Below, in pieces: positions 23,817 through 33,972 of a DNA stretch of 64,000 bases. The translations under genes and the position numbers were made by a program. Each line of letters opens with the position of its first letter. Within the stretch, counting starts at the first letter, position 1. This DNA is from Bretschneidera sinensis (lineage: Eukaryota > Streptophyta > Magnoliopsida > Brassicales > Akaniaceae), in contig CM043705.1 of the NCBI GenBank assembly GCA_023935145.1, positions 57,134,084-57,198,083 on the forward strand, given 5' to 3'. Under the pieces are notes generated by a model. It had not been told where the DNA came from, did no database searches, and saw only the letters and a program-made list of their open reading frames with translations.

Positions 23817-24099
23817 CCTTCTCAATCTTGTTATCCTGCATTTTCTCTACAAATTGGTTATCTTATCATAATCTAGAATTAGAGATTAATATATTATATA
23901 TTATGTTATTAACAAAGAGAAAAAAACTAATGACAATGTTTTTCACCTTCTTTACATTTATTATTGCTATCATGAACTTAATTAGTAATTACATTGAAAT
24001 TTAGAAACGATAAAAATAAACTAACTTAGAGGGTCAACTTGAATTCAAATGAGTCCTAAAATGACATCATAAAAAATTGGAGAAAAAATTATTGTATCC

Positions 24100-24325
24100 C
24101 GATGGGTTAACCCAAAACCCACTTGAAACCCGAGATGATCCGAACCAAGATGATCCGTAACCCGAACAACTCGATACTTGAGATAACCCATAACCCGAAT
24201 GACCTGAGACCCGAAACGACCCAAGCTTGAAACGACCCGAACCCAACCTGACCCATAACTCAAATGACTCGAGCTCAAAACAATCCGAGCCTAAAACAAC
24301 CAGAACCCGAACTGACCCACCTGAT
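24100..24325. repeat. Right subterminal CCCGAA repeats of hAT element H
   Basis: Imperfect units such as ACCCGAATGACCTGAGACCC and AAACGACCCGAACCC precede the right end, in the same orientation as the left array. Confidence 0.78.
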
Positions 24326-24726
24326 TGCCACCTCTAATAGGATGTGTATTGAAATTTCTTGACCAAGCATCGTGGGCGAGATAAAGACGGCTAACAAGAA
24401 TAGTGAAAAGTCCTTTTTACTCATACTTTGATTTGATTTTATAATATAATATATTTCTTTTGAATTTTTTTTAACAAATTACGATTTAAATAAAGAAATA
24501 ATTACAAAAACCTCTCTATATTTTACATGTCTCAATTACTTCACTGTATATTTTTTCTTCGATGACTGATTCAAATGGTACATTAAACATTTTAGTTTTC
24601 CAATTTGAAAAAAAAAGTTTTAGCATGATCTCCTCCACAAGTAGGTCCAAAAACACGAGCCAAGGAAGTAGCTACTAATGGTCATGGTGGGAGTATGTAC
24701 AGTGGTGGTGGTGGAAGTGGGTTTAA

Positions 24727-24940
24727 GATTTTTATTTTATTTTATTGAAGTGATGTATGTATAAGCAGTACAATGATTGATTTGATTACAATATAAGATC
24801 ATACTATCCCATTACCCACATAAAAGTAGAAAAAATAATTGATATATAAAACGGATAAATAACCAATAAACTGTGAGACTCGAACTGGGGATTTTGTAAC
24901 CCTAAAACCTCAACCTTGACCACTAGACCAAAACTTCATC
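24727..24940 (-). mobile_element. tRNA-derived SINE
   Basis: The minus strand has an RNA polymerase III A-box-like TGGTCTAGTGG (24930-24920) and a B-box GTTCGAGTCTC (24885-24875), about 35 nt apart as in tRNA genes. An unrelated body of about 130 bp follows, ending in an A-rich tail (AATAAAATAAAATAAAAATC near 24727-24746). This is the layout of a plant SINE. A true tRNA gene is unlikely because the 3' half continues without an acceptor stem. Target duplications were not resolved. Confidence 0.65.
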
Positions 24941-25175
24941 GACTAGGTTGGGGAGTGTTGTTGCTATGATGGTGGATTAATTTAGGGATGTTGCCAAGAT
25001 TGAATAGGGCTAGTAGTAGTAGTAGTAGGGGTAAGTCAATGGACGTAGTAGAGAAAACATGGCTAAATTTTTTTTTATCTTATTTTGTTTTAAGGAAAAT
25101 AGTTTTGGTTAATATACCATGAGCGAGAGAGAGTATGTAGTTGTGAGGAGAGAAAAAAAATGAAAGAGAGTAAAT

Positions 25176-26542
25176 TATAATACCCGTAATCGTGAAGTAA
25201 GGTAAAGAAGTAATTTAATAAATACGTCATGAAATTAAAATAATATATATACACGAAGGATTTAGTATTGACTAAAATAAATCTTTGAAAAAAAACAAGA
25301 AAAAAAACTTGAACTGTAAAAAGAAAAGGAAAAAGAAAAAAAGGTTTTCCAAAAAAAAAAAATAATTTCGTGCAACACCTAGAAGTCCAAATGTTGCAAA
25401 ATGAAATGGTGTAGGCTGCCTGTTAAGCAGCTAGTGATTTAGGAATAGTGGCAAAACGGCAACTGCCACTTAAATTGTTTATAAATTGTTTTTTTCTTAC
25501 CAAATTCGTTTAGTTTCCTTATATTACGCGTTTTCTCTAAACACTTGAGGACTAAAAGAAAGGTTGTAAGAGCAAAATTTTGAAGAGGTTTACTGCGAAA
25601 TTTCATAGAGAATCACAAAACGCTATAAGAAAAACAGAAGGTAATAACATAGTGTTTATTTTTGAATTTTTAGCATACATGAAATTTCCGGGAATTCAAA
25701 GTGAGAATTTTCAAAGGGTGTGGTTTATGAAGAATTGAAGAAATAATTAGAAATTCAATACAAATATTATGTCAGGTGTTGACGGTCAGCAACCGGGGGA
25801 AGTTTCTAAGAGGAACGGGAAAGGCAAGGGGGTGATCCACGGGTAGCTTTAAGAGTTACGTGGTGAGTTAGATTTACTTTAAGTAATCTAGATAAAAAAC
25901 AAATATCTAGTAATAATATTAAAATAAATTATTAGCTTATGCTTTGGTGGTAGATAAAAATTAAATTGATAGGTATGATATGAATATTGGATACGTAGAA
26001 AATTATTATGTGAAAAGAAATATTATTAGAATAATGAGTTGATTTAATAATAATGGTGACAAATAATTTCTTGATGAGTTATAGTGGATATTTTGATATG
26101 AATTACGAGGAGATGAAATTTAGTGGATCTTGATAAGCCTTGATGGGCGATTCGATATGATTTATGAGGAGAAGAAATTAGTGAAATTTCTCAAGCTGAA
26201 ATTTGAGGAAAGATAGGATAGCTAAATTTAATATTTGAATTCATGCTTGCTTTTATTTTATTATTTATATGCATATTTCATATCATTGTTCATATGTATA
26301 TGCATTAAATAAAAGAAAAGAACTGGGAAGGCAGCCGGTCTAATGAAAATGAAAGAATTAGGAAGGTAGCCGGTCTAACAAAAATGAAAGAACCGGGAAG
26401 GTAGCCGGTCTAAATGAGAATGAAAGAACCGAAAAGGCAGCCAGTCTAAGATAGAAACATGTCGACATGTGGGAAGATGTTCCCGTAATAATAATTCATG
26501 CATTGCATCTGTTTTAAATATTGATTGCATTACTGAAATGCT
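25176..26542 (+). repeat. 5' LTR of gypsy C, left piece
   Basis: Begins TATAATACCCGTAATCG (TG mutated to TA) and matches the start of the LTRs at 20097 and 41282. It includes the 38-bp tandem array with GGTAGCCGGTCTAA units at 26310-26450 and the palindrome ACATGTCGACATGT near 26457. Its last five bases, ATGCT, are the target duplication of copia E. Confidence 0.93.
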
Positions 26543-27106
26543 TGTAGATCGAGGTTTCAACCCAAGAAGGGGGGTGAATTGGGTTTTCAAAACTTTTTGT
26601 TGAATTAATACAAGTTTATAAAAACGAATAAGCAGCAAACAATTAAGACAAGTAATGTGCTGTAAATAAAGAGTTTAAAGAGAAGAGGATGCAAACTCAG
26701 ATTATAGTGGTTCGACAATATCAGATTCATTCCGACCCTACGTCCAATCTCTTCAAGGAACTCCTTGAAGTAATCCACTAAGTAACTTAGTCGTACAACT
26801 TTCCCGGTGTTGTACAAACCTTACAATCCCTTCCTCTCAAAAGCTATCCCCTTCCTCTCGGAAGTAATTCCCTTTCTTTCGGAAGTAATCCCTTTACAAA
26901 AGATGTTGTAAAGTAAATGGTAGAGAAACAACTAATGGAAGCTTATACAACTGAATAATGTCTCTCTTTCAAAGTAAAGCTTGAAGAATGGCTCAACAAG
27001 AATATTTCAAAGCTTTTTGTGTTTCAAAGAGTACAGAAACTCGATTGTGTAATATCAACTCTTTTTGAATGTGTGCAGCTCTCTATTGAAAGCTCAATAG
27101 AATGGG

Positions 27107-27114
27107 TTTATATA
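27107..27114 (-). promoter_or_regulatory. LTR TATA box of copia E
   Basis: The minus strand reads GGCTATATAAACCC, a near-perfect plant TATA box, about 95 bp downstream of the nearest palindrome. The same motif is in the right LTR near 36097-36112, which would drive the genomic transcript. Confidence 0.7.
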
Positions 27115-27208
27115 GCCATCAAATAATATGGCTGTTTTAATTTTAATTTGAAAAAGATTTTCTTTTAAAACGTTCAGATTTGGTGTCCAACGGTCATATT
27201 TTTGAACT

Positions 27209-27420
27209 ACTAGTCGACTGGGTCGTGATATCAGTCGATTGAGTTCACTTGAAAAAATATCGTTTTCAGACCTTCTGGGTTACCAGTCGACTGGTATTTT
27301 TCATCCAGTCGACTGGGGACTTACTGTCCATTTACCAGTCAACTGGTATAACTGACCCAGTCGACTGGAGACATACTGTCTCATATACTAGTCGACTGGT
27401 ATATATACCCAGTCGACTGG
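27209..27420. repeat. Palindrome cluster CCAGTCGACTGG in LTR U3
   Basis: Eight copies of the 12-bp palindrome CCAGTCGACTGG or close variants (four perfect, others such as TAGTCGACTGG and CCAGTCAACTGG), spaced 20-50 bp apart. Spacers are not repeats of each other except for short pieces like GACATACTGTC. Confidence 0.9.
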
Positions 27421-27717
27421 GTTGTTTTTTAACTTAGTTTTTCTGTTTTAATGGAAAATGTTTGTTTAAAAATGATTGGTTTAGAAAAACCTTTTGTGTT
27501 CGAGCCATTGAACAAGCTATTACAATGTATAAGTGAGACTTACATTGGTTCTAAAACCTTAGACCTATACTAGTTCTTCAGTCTTCACTTGATACTTTGA
27601 TTCGGTTTGAGTTTTTGCACCTTGATCCTTGGTTGAATGCTTTTGTTGCTTACTACACTTAGTTAGTATAATAAAAAATGTGTTTTGTCATCATTAAAAT
27701 ATGGGTGAGGGTCAACA

Positions 27718-27731
27718 ATCTCCCCCTTTTT
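27718..27731 (-). other. Polypurine tract of copia E
   Basis: The minus strand reads AAAAAGGGGGAGAT directly before the 3' LTR start. It is the plus-strand primer site for retrotransposon DNA synthesis. The same tract is at 57493-57505 in element G. Confidence 0.9.
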
Positions 27732-28459
27732 GATGATGACAAAACTAATAATGTGAAAACAGATAAAAAAGCTAAGTGTTTGGATTTTACGAAAAATCGG
27801 ACAGAGTCTCCTCTGTTTTTCGAATAAAACCACCCTGTAAACAAGAAAATACAGTTTATAAACATTCCGACCAACCATAATCAACTCAACCAATCAATGA
27901 ATAAGTTTTGGAGCAGTGTTCCCCCTAAATCTATGCATTGGTTTATTTTTACTTAGTTTTTCTTGTTTTTCTCATTTTTCTCCCCCGTTTTGACAACAGC
28001 AACCAAAGGGGCTAGAAATCAAAAAATAAGAAACTTATCCACTACAATCACCTAGATTATGATTAAACGAATGTGTACACAAAAATTTGGCTTCATTCGG
28101 AGTTCGGAAGCCTTCCCGAGAATAACCGAAATTTTTCATACAAGCATAACCATTTTAGAGCATTTTTGTGACTAACAGTAGTTTAAAACTATGCAAACAT
28201 ATCACAAATAATGTAAATAGATATATTAAATATGACTAATGATAACAGAATATCATATACATAAAGTCAATACATGTCCGGGCTTCATAGAGCCATAAAA
28301 AAAATACAACAATAATACAAAATATGTCCGTGCTATGTGATAAGAGCTGGAAAACCCTAAGTACATCATAATAACGAAAACAAAGACTCAAGGAGCGGGA
28401 GAGTCCAAGCCATCACGAAGAAGATCCCTAATCTTTACTAGGGAACCCTCGGTGTGCTC
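27732..28459. other. Non-coding 3' region of copia E
   Basis: Lies between the extra ORF and the polypurine tract. No conserved ORF; a stretch TTTTCTCATTTTTCTCCCCCG near 27970 resembles a second polypurine-like tract on the minus strand. Confidence 0.5.
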
Positions 28460-29655
28460 TCAATGTAACTCGAAGTCGTCCCGTAGGTGGTCGATGGAGG
28501 AGCTCAATCTTTGGTACTCCGTCTGCATGGACTGGAATCTGGACTGCATCGTCATCTGAAGGCTCGAGATTGCCTGAAGTATATCACCGTATCCAGTCTG
28601 ACCAGTACTCGAGTCACCAATCGGAGGTGCTCAGGTATCTATGTCCATATCAGCAGCAGCATCTGCAGCAGCCTCCTCATCCTCATCATCATCGTTCTCA
28701 TCCTCTCGGATCCGTAGGCGCTTCCCGGCCTTCGGATAGAGAAAGTCGTCACGAACCACGCATCCCATCTTTTTAAGTGACGAGACATTGATGATGTCCA
28801 TCGGTCCAATATCTTGAGCCTCGGAGGTAGGCAGAGGCACCCGGAAGTGCTGGAGTATGAGTGTAATGAGCATCCCGTAAGGAAGACACCCGGAGTCACT
28901 CGTTTCGCCATTTATCATGTTGGTGAGCAGTAGAGGATATATATTGAAGTGGTGCCCAGATTTAAGGCACCAAATCAATACCATATCTATCTTAGATAGA
29001 TACCCTCGGCTCTCGAGTCTCGGGTGGATGGTCCAACTCACTATTAGCTGAAACATCTTCGAGTCGAGGGGCATGTCACTACATGTATGAAATGCAGTGG
29101 GATTGTACACATAGTTAGAGTCTCCCCTGACTATCTGACAGGCCGCCTCAACGTCGAAGTTGTCTGGCCATCCATCCAGACTCCATTGGATCTCCCTTGT
29201 AGGGATCCTCAGTAAGCTCATAAGGAGGTCAGTGTTGACCTCAAACTCCACACCACTGACTCTGGTTCTGAATCTTAGAGCCAGAGGACTGGGTTTCACT
29301 AAGTTCACGTAGAATTGATGAATCAGTCTCGGGTAAAATTTTTCATGCACTTTGACCAGTGGGGTCAAGTGAATTGCCTCAAAGGCTGGCAAGATATCAA
29401 AATTGCCATAACGAATAGAGTCGAAGTCGACAACTCTACCCGTCATGATCTTCTTATGGCGAATGATTGAGTCATACCTTGCCTTTGCTATAAGACTGGA
29501 AAACAAGACTTATCAAGCTCTGTTCTAGGCATTTTGCTTGATAAGCCCGCTACACCTTTCCCCCATGACTCCGATGCCGAGAGTTTTGTAGATCTTGGCC
29601 TTTTAGGCGCATTTGGTCCACTAGTTATGAATTTAACGCGGATTTTAGCGGTCAT
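28460..29655 (-). pseudogene. Env-position extra ORF of copia E (plant transposon protein domain)
   Basis: This is a third ORF between pol and the 3' LTR, the place of the env-like ORF in SIRE elements. The start codon at 29655 is followed by a basic, low-complexity head; a frameshift near 29507 leads into a 291-codon open stretch (28631-29506). That stretch resembles the conserved plant domain often annotated as putative plant transposon protein: RLIHQFYVNL, VVSWTI-type and YLSKIDMVLIWCLKSGHHF segments, then MGCVVRDDFLYP. It ends in an acidic linker (ENDDDEDEEAAADAAAD). One in-frame TGA (28631-28633) interrupts it, after which the frame continues to 28460 with Gln-, Met- and Leu-spaced heptads suggesting a coiled coil. 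No signal peptide or clear membrane anchor is seen. Role unknown. Confidence 0.78.
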
Positions 29656-29870
29656 TTTGAGAAATTTGGAGTTTTTTTTTTTGGTAAAAGAGATTTTAGT
29701 GAAAATAAGATATTTTAACTGTAGAAAGTTAAAAATCTTGTTATAGATGAGTAGATCGGTGTGTTTAGATGAAGTTTGGATGGTTTTTGGATCAAAATGA
29801 TGAATTTTTCTAGAGAGAGAAAGAAAGGGTGCTCAAAAATGGTGTAAAAAATCAGAAAAATGAACAGTTC

Positions 29871-29878
29871 CTTTTATA
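29871..29878 (-). promoter_or_regulatory. Candidate internal TATA box before the extra ORF
   Basis: The minus strand reads TCTATAAAAGG, a consensus TATA box, 11 bases downstream of the internal palindrome cluster and 216 bases upstream of the extra ORF start. A promoter for a separate transcript is inferred. Confidence 0.5.
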
Positions 29879-29889
29879 GAATCAAGATA

Positions 29890-30183
29890 CCAGTTGACTG
29901 GGTCGAGTTAGTAGTCAACTGGGTCTCTTTGAAAAGATGAACAGTTTTCATGCCAGTCGACTGGGTGAACTGGCAGTAAGATACTAGTCGACTGGGAAGT
30001 TTGTTCCAGTTGACTGGATAATAATTGATTTTCAAAAATTGGCTCCAAACAGGGTCTAGAGGTACCAGACGACTGGATAGGATTTACCAGTAAACTGGAG
30101 AAGAAGACAGAGACTTACCAGTCGACTGGATGAAAGGGGCAGTGACTTATCAGTCGTCTGGTATAGTTTTACTAGTCGACTAG
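29890..30183. repeat. Internal palindrome cluster in the pol-to-extra-ORF spacer
   Basis: About ten copies of CCAGTCGACTGG or one- to two-base variants (for example CCAGTTGACTGG, CCAGACGACTGG, CTAGTCGACTAG). It is the same motif as in the LTR. It lies in the spacer between the pol stop (30323) and the candidate TATA box. Confidence 0.9.
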
Positions 30184-30322
30184 ACCCTTAAGAAAATTTA
30201 TAGTCTTAATTTATAGCATGAAATTTGTTTATCTATGACATCTTGAGTGAGGGAGATATTTAAACAATAATTAATACTCTTTCACTAGATGTCAAACATG
30301 CATATGATGAATGAAGGAGCAA

Positions 30323-32473
30323 TCAGATATTCAGTTTATCATAATCCAGCAATCCCATTAACATTCTTATCTTATAGAAACTAGCTTCACCTAGAAGTTT
30401 TGTAAGAATGTCAGCTATTTGATCTTCTGAAGGTATGAATTCTAGTCTTATGTCACCTTTTTGAGCATGGTCTCTTATTTCTATGTGCTTTGTTCTAGAG
30501 TGCTGAATAGGGTTCTTGGTTAGGTTGATAGCACTAGTATTATCACAAAATATTGGGATGTTTTTTAGGTTCATGCCATAGTCTTCTAGTTGTTGTTTCA
30601 TCCATAATACTTGGGCACAACAACTTTCGGCTGCAACGTATGCCGCCTCGGCGGTTGATAGTGCAACGAAATTTTGTTTCTTGGAAAACCAAGAGGTTAA
30701 CATAACTCCTAAGAATTGGCATGTACCACTTGTGCTTTTTCTATCTAACATACATCCAGCAAAATCAGCATTTGAATATCCTACAAGCTCAAAAGATGAA
30801 TCTCTAGAGTACCATAATCCTATGGTTTGGGTTCCTTGTAGATATCTAAAGATTCTTTTTACTGCAACTACATGTGATTCCTTAGGATTAGACTGAAATC
30901 TAGCACACATGCATACACTGAACATTATATCAGGTCTACTTGCAGTCAAATAAAGTAAAGCACCTATCATGCTTCTATAATATTTAGAATCTACAGTTTT
31001 ACTTCCTTCATTAAGATCAAGTTTAGTAGTTGTGCTCATAGGCATTCCAAGTGGCTTTGAGCTTTTCATCCCGAACCTCTTTAGTAGGTCCTTAATGTAC
31101 TTCTGTTGATTGATGAAGATGCCTCCTTTTAGTTGCTTGATTTGAAGTCTAAAGAAGTAGGTAAGTTCTCCCATCATGCTCATTTCAAATTCACTTTGCA
31201 TGCACTTTGCAAACTCTTGACACATAGATTCATTAGTAGCACCAAATATAATATCATCAACATATATTTGAACTATTAAAGTGTCATTTTTGTGAGTTTT
31301 TGTGAAGTGTGTTGTGTCTATTTTACCTCTAACAAAATTATTGTCAATCAAAAATTCACTTAGTCTTTCATACCATGCCCTTGGAGCTTGCTTCAACCCA
31401 TATAGAGCTTTAGAAAGCTTGTAGATATGATTTGGAAGACTATGATTTTCAAATCCAAGAGGTTGCTCAACATAAACCTCTTCTTCTATAAAGCCATTTA
31501 AAAAGGCACTTTTCACATCCATTTGAAATAGCTTGAATTTATTAAAGCATGCAAAGGCTAATAACATTTGAATAGCTTCTAATCTAGCTATGGGAGCATA
31601 GGTTTCATCAAAGTCTATTCCTTCTTCTTGATTATATCCCTTAGCAACTAGTCTAGCCTTGTTTCTAGTTACTATTCCATTTTCATCAATCTTATTTCTA
31701 TATACCCATTTAGTTCCAATTATTGAATGATCTTTAGGTCTTGGAACTAGTTTCCAAACATCATTTCTCTCAAATTGATTTATTTCTTCCTGCATTGCAA
31801 TTATCCAATCATTATATTTTTCAGCTTCTATAAATGTCTTAGGTTCTACTTGAGACAAATAAGCTACAAAATTGCAAATATTTCTAATTAAAGAGCGAGT
31901 TCTTACCCTTTGTGAAGGATCACCAATCACTTGATCAATTGGGTGATAATTTACATACCTCCAATCTTTGAGTAGACTTTCTTCTTGTTGGCTTGAGGAT
32001 GGTTGGCCCAAAATAGGAGTTTCCATCTCTTCATTTGCTTGAGGTGGATTCTCCTTTGGGTCAACAATGGGAGTAGGAGTTTCCATTCTTGGAATAAAAT
32101 CTGCATCATCTTTAAAGGAAACTTCTCTACTACTAATTGGGTTAGTCTCATCAAGAGTAACATGTACAGATTCTTCTACCACTAGAGTTCTCTTATTGAA
32201 AACTCTGTAAGCCTTACTAGATGTTGAATATCCTAAAAATATTCCTTCATCGGTCTTAGAATCAAATTTACCCAAGTTAGTTTTATTGTTATTTAGGATG
32301 AAGCATTTACAACCAAATGCTCGAAAATAGGAGATATTAGGCTTTCTTCCTTTCCATAGTTCATATGGAGTTTTATCAAGCAGAGGCCCAATTAAAATTC
32401 TATTTAAGATATAACAAGAAGTGTTCACCGCTTCAGCCCAAAAGTATTTTGGTAAACTATTTTCACAAAGCAT
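30323..32473 (-). CDS. Copia E pol: integrase C-terminus, RT and RNase H
   Basis: A 716-codon open stretch, the largest in the window. Residues 1-110 are the integrase C-terminal part ([26 protein letters not shown]). RT spans about 238-480, with [12 protein letters not shown] (catalytic Asp 319) and YVDD at 404-407. RNase H spans about 560-700, with [20 protein letters not shown] and [10 protein letters not shown] supplying the acidic residues, then [10 protein letters not shown]. It ends 45 residues after that in a normal copia C-terminus. The first Met is internal to pol, and upstream integrase is broken, so no full Gag-Pol is made from this copy. FFRLQIK replaces the usual FLGLQIK. Confidence 0.92.
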   Translation of the reverse strand: MLCENSLPKYFWAEAVNTSCYILNRILIGPLLDKTPYELWKGRKPNISYFRAFGCKCFILNNNKTNLGKFDSKTDEGIFLGYSTSSKAYRVFNKRTLVVEESVHVTLDETNPISSREVSFKDDADFIPRMETPTPIVDPKENPPQANEEMETPILGQPSSSQQEESLLKDWRYVNYHPIDQVIGDPSQRVRTRSLIRNICNFVAYLSQVEPKTFIEAEKYNDWIIAMQEEINQFERNDVWKLVPRPKDHSIIGTKWVYRNKIDENGIVTRNKARLVAKGYNQEEGIDFDETYAPIARLEAIQMLLAFACFNKFKLFQMDVKSAFLNGFIEEEVYVEQPLGFENHSLPNHIYKLSKALYGLKQAPRAWYERLSEFLIDNNFVRGKIDTTHFTKTHKNDTLIVQIYVDDIIFGATNESMCQEFAKCMQSEFEMSMMGELTYFFRLQIKQLKGGIFINQQKYIKDLLKRFGMKSSKPLGMPMSTTTKLDLNEGSKTVDSKYYRSMIGALLYLTASRPDIMFSVCMCARFQSNPKESHVVAVKRIFRYLQGTQTIGLWYSRDSSFELVGYSNADFAGCMLDRKSTSGTCQFLGVMLTSWFSKKQNFVALSTAEAAYVAAESCCAQVLWMKQQLEDYGMNLKNIPIFCDNTSAINLTKNPIQHSRTKHIEIRDHAQKGDIRLEFIPSEDQIADILTKLLGEASFYKIRMLMGLLDYDKLNI

Positions 32474-33009
32474 AGTTCTTGAAAATTCTTCTAGAACTCT
32501 ATTTTTCCTCTCAACAACTCTATTTTGTTGAGGAGTTCTAGGAGCTGAAAAGTTGTGATTAATTCCGTTTTCATCACAAAATTTTGAAAAGCTTTGATTT
32601 TCAAATTCTTTTCCATGATCACTTCTTATGCTTGAAATACAAATTCCTTTTTCATTTTGTACCTTTTTGCAAAACTTTTCAAATTCTTTGAAAGCTTCAT
32701 CCTTGTAAGCAATAAAAATAAAAAGGTATATCTTGAATAGTCATCAATAATAACAAGAGCATATTGATGGCCACCTAGACTAATGGTACTAATTGGACCA
32801 AATAAGTCCATATGCAAAAGTTTCAAAGGTCTAGTAGTTGAGACTACATTTTTTGCTTTAAAATAAATTCTAGTTTGTTTTCCCATTTGATAAGCATCAC
32901 ATACTTTGTCTTTTTCAAAATTGATTTTAGGAAGTCCACTGACTAAATCTTTTCTTGAAACGATTTTTAGCAAGTTCATGTTTACATGACCAAGCCTTCT
33001 ATGCCATAG
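32474..33009 (-). pseudogene. Integrase of copia E
   Basis: The zinc-binding start reads LWHRRLGHVN, preceded by a TGA where Trp is expected (33010 region). The core continues with MDLFGPISTISLGGHQYALV and [11 protein letters not shown] frameshift follows near 32710, and further pieces with the SAPRTPQQN and ERKNR motifs read at 32500-32600. Catalytic Asp residues of the visible parts are present. Confidence 0.82.
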
Positions 33010-33423
33010 TCATGGATTTTCACTAAAAACAGGAAAACATTTTTCATTTTCAGAATGCAAGGATTTCAAATCAACTATGTAGACATTTTCATGTCTATGG
33101 CCAATAAATTTGATCTTGTTGCTCTTGATGTCTATAACTAGACAATGAGAGGTCTCAAATGTGACTTTGTAGCCTTTGTCACATAGTTGACTAATGCTAA
33201 GTAAATTTGGCTTAAGGCCTTGTACTAGCAATACATTATCTAATGTTGAGAAATCATTACCGACTTTTCCATGCCCGATGATCTTTATTTTTGTATTGTC
33301 TCTAATGGTGACATATCCACCATCTCTTAGAGTTAGCTCCTTGAATACATTTTTATCACCGGTCATGTGCTTTGAGCATCCACTATCAAGGTACCAACAA
33401 TTACCTTTCTCCTTTGTGTGGAG
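33010..33423 (-). pseudogene. Protease of copia E
   Basis: Reads GNCWYLDSGCSKHMTGD with an intact catalytic D-S-G, then FKELTLRDGGYVTIRDNTKI and the conserved GHGKVG. A single TAG (near 33429) separates it in frame from the His/Asn-rich linker, and a TGA at 33010 separates it from integrase. With those two codons aside, the domain is complete. Confidence 0.85.
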
Positions 33424-33429
33424 ACATAT

Positions 33430-33972
33430 CTACATCACACAAGGATATATGATAGCACTTTTAGGTACCAAAAATTTCTTGGGTCCTTCGGAGTTAGTCC
33501 TAGAAAACATGGTTCCTTTTAGAACCCATACTTTCTTAACAGTATATGGTGATCTATGGACATATTGATGATGCACAATCCTAGGATGGTAGTTATTGAA
33601 TTTTCTGGGATATCTTAGATGTGCATGTCTATAATCCTTAGGATAGTAGTTCCTAGGATACATGTTTCTATGGTGAGGAACATAAAAATGCATGTCATTT
33701 CCAGAAAATGTATGATGATGCATTCTTGGATACATGCTAGCATTATTATGTGTATGCAAATTATTTCTAGGATAACCATGATGGTAATTCCTAGGATGAG
33801 CATTAGCAGAGTGCATATGTTGATTATACATATTGTTCCTAGAATGTGCATGTTGGTTATTTCTAGGATATGTATAAGCATTTCTAGAGTGTGTATACAT
33901 ATAAGCATGTGTATTTCTAGGATGCTTCATTTTTGTATGAACATTTGAATTCCCAGAATTTCTAGCATTCAA
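33430..33972 (-). pseudogene. His/Asn/Arg-rich linker between gag and protease of copia E
   Basis: This 180-codon stretch is built from imperfect repeats of the type HPRN/HSRN/YPRN spaced by 6-12 residues rich in His, Asn, Tyr and Met. It ends in a normal sequence (KKVWVLKGTMF, GPKKFLVPK) leading to the protease. The same linker, diverged, lies at 63504-63996 in element G. The start codon is not a real start; the frame is joined to gag through a frameshift near 33970. It is likely a disordered segment; a role in RNA or metal binding is only a guess. Confidence 0.7.

Larger units (their letters stand above)
20097..23820 (+). mobile_element. Truncated Ty3/gypsy element B
   Basis: A plus-strand copy of the A family with a 5' LTR, primer site, degraded gag and protease, and the first codons before RT. 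Coding ends at about 23760, where RT should continue, and no 3' LTR follows. It lies inside hAT element H. No target duplication can be paired because the right end is lost. Confidence 0.85.
18846..24336. mobile_element. hAT-like DNA element H with internal gypsy insertion
   Basis: The left end reads TAGATGTGGCAAAATC and the reverse complement of the right end reads TAGAGGTGGCAATCAG, the TAGNGGTGGCAA type end of plant hAT elements. A perfect 8-bp target duplication ATAGGATG flanks it (18838-18845 and 24337-24344), the hAT length. Both ends have subterminal arrays of CCCGAA-type repeats. Without gypsy copy B it is about 1.8 kb and has no recognisable transposase, so it is non-autonomous. The 88-codon ORF at 19313-19579 matches nothing recognised. 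Confidence 0.85.
26543..27717 (-). repeat. 3' LTR of copia E
   Basis: Plus strand TGTAGATCGAGG...GGGTCAACA. It aligns with the right LTR from end to end. A TATA box (minus CTATATAAA, 27107-27115) divides U3 from R. U3 carries the palindrome cluster at 27209-27420. Confidence 0.95.

Noticed and set aside
24871..24930. Possible tRNA gene (A and B boxes)
   Set aside because: No acceptor stem or complete cloverleaf; a long unrelated body and A-rich tail follow. Called a SINE.
28460..29655. True envelope glycoprotein in copia E
   Set aside because: No signal peptide, furin-like site or transmembrane anchor seen; only the genome position is env-like.
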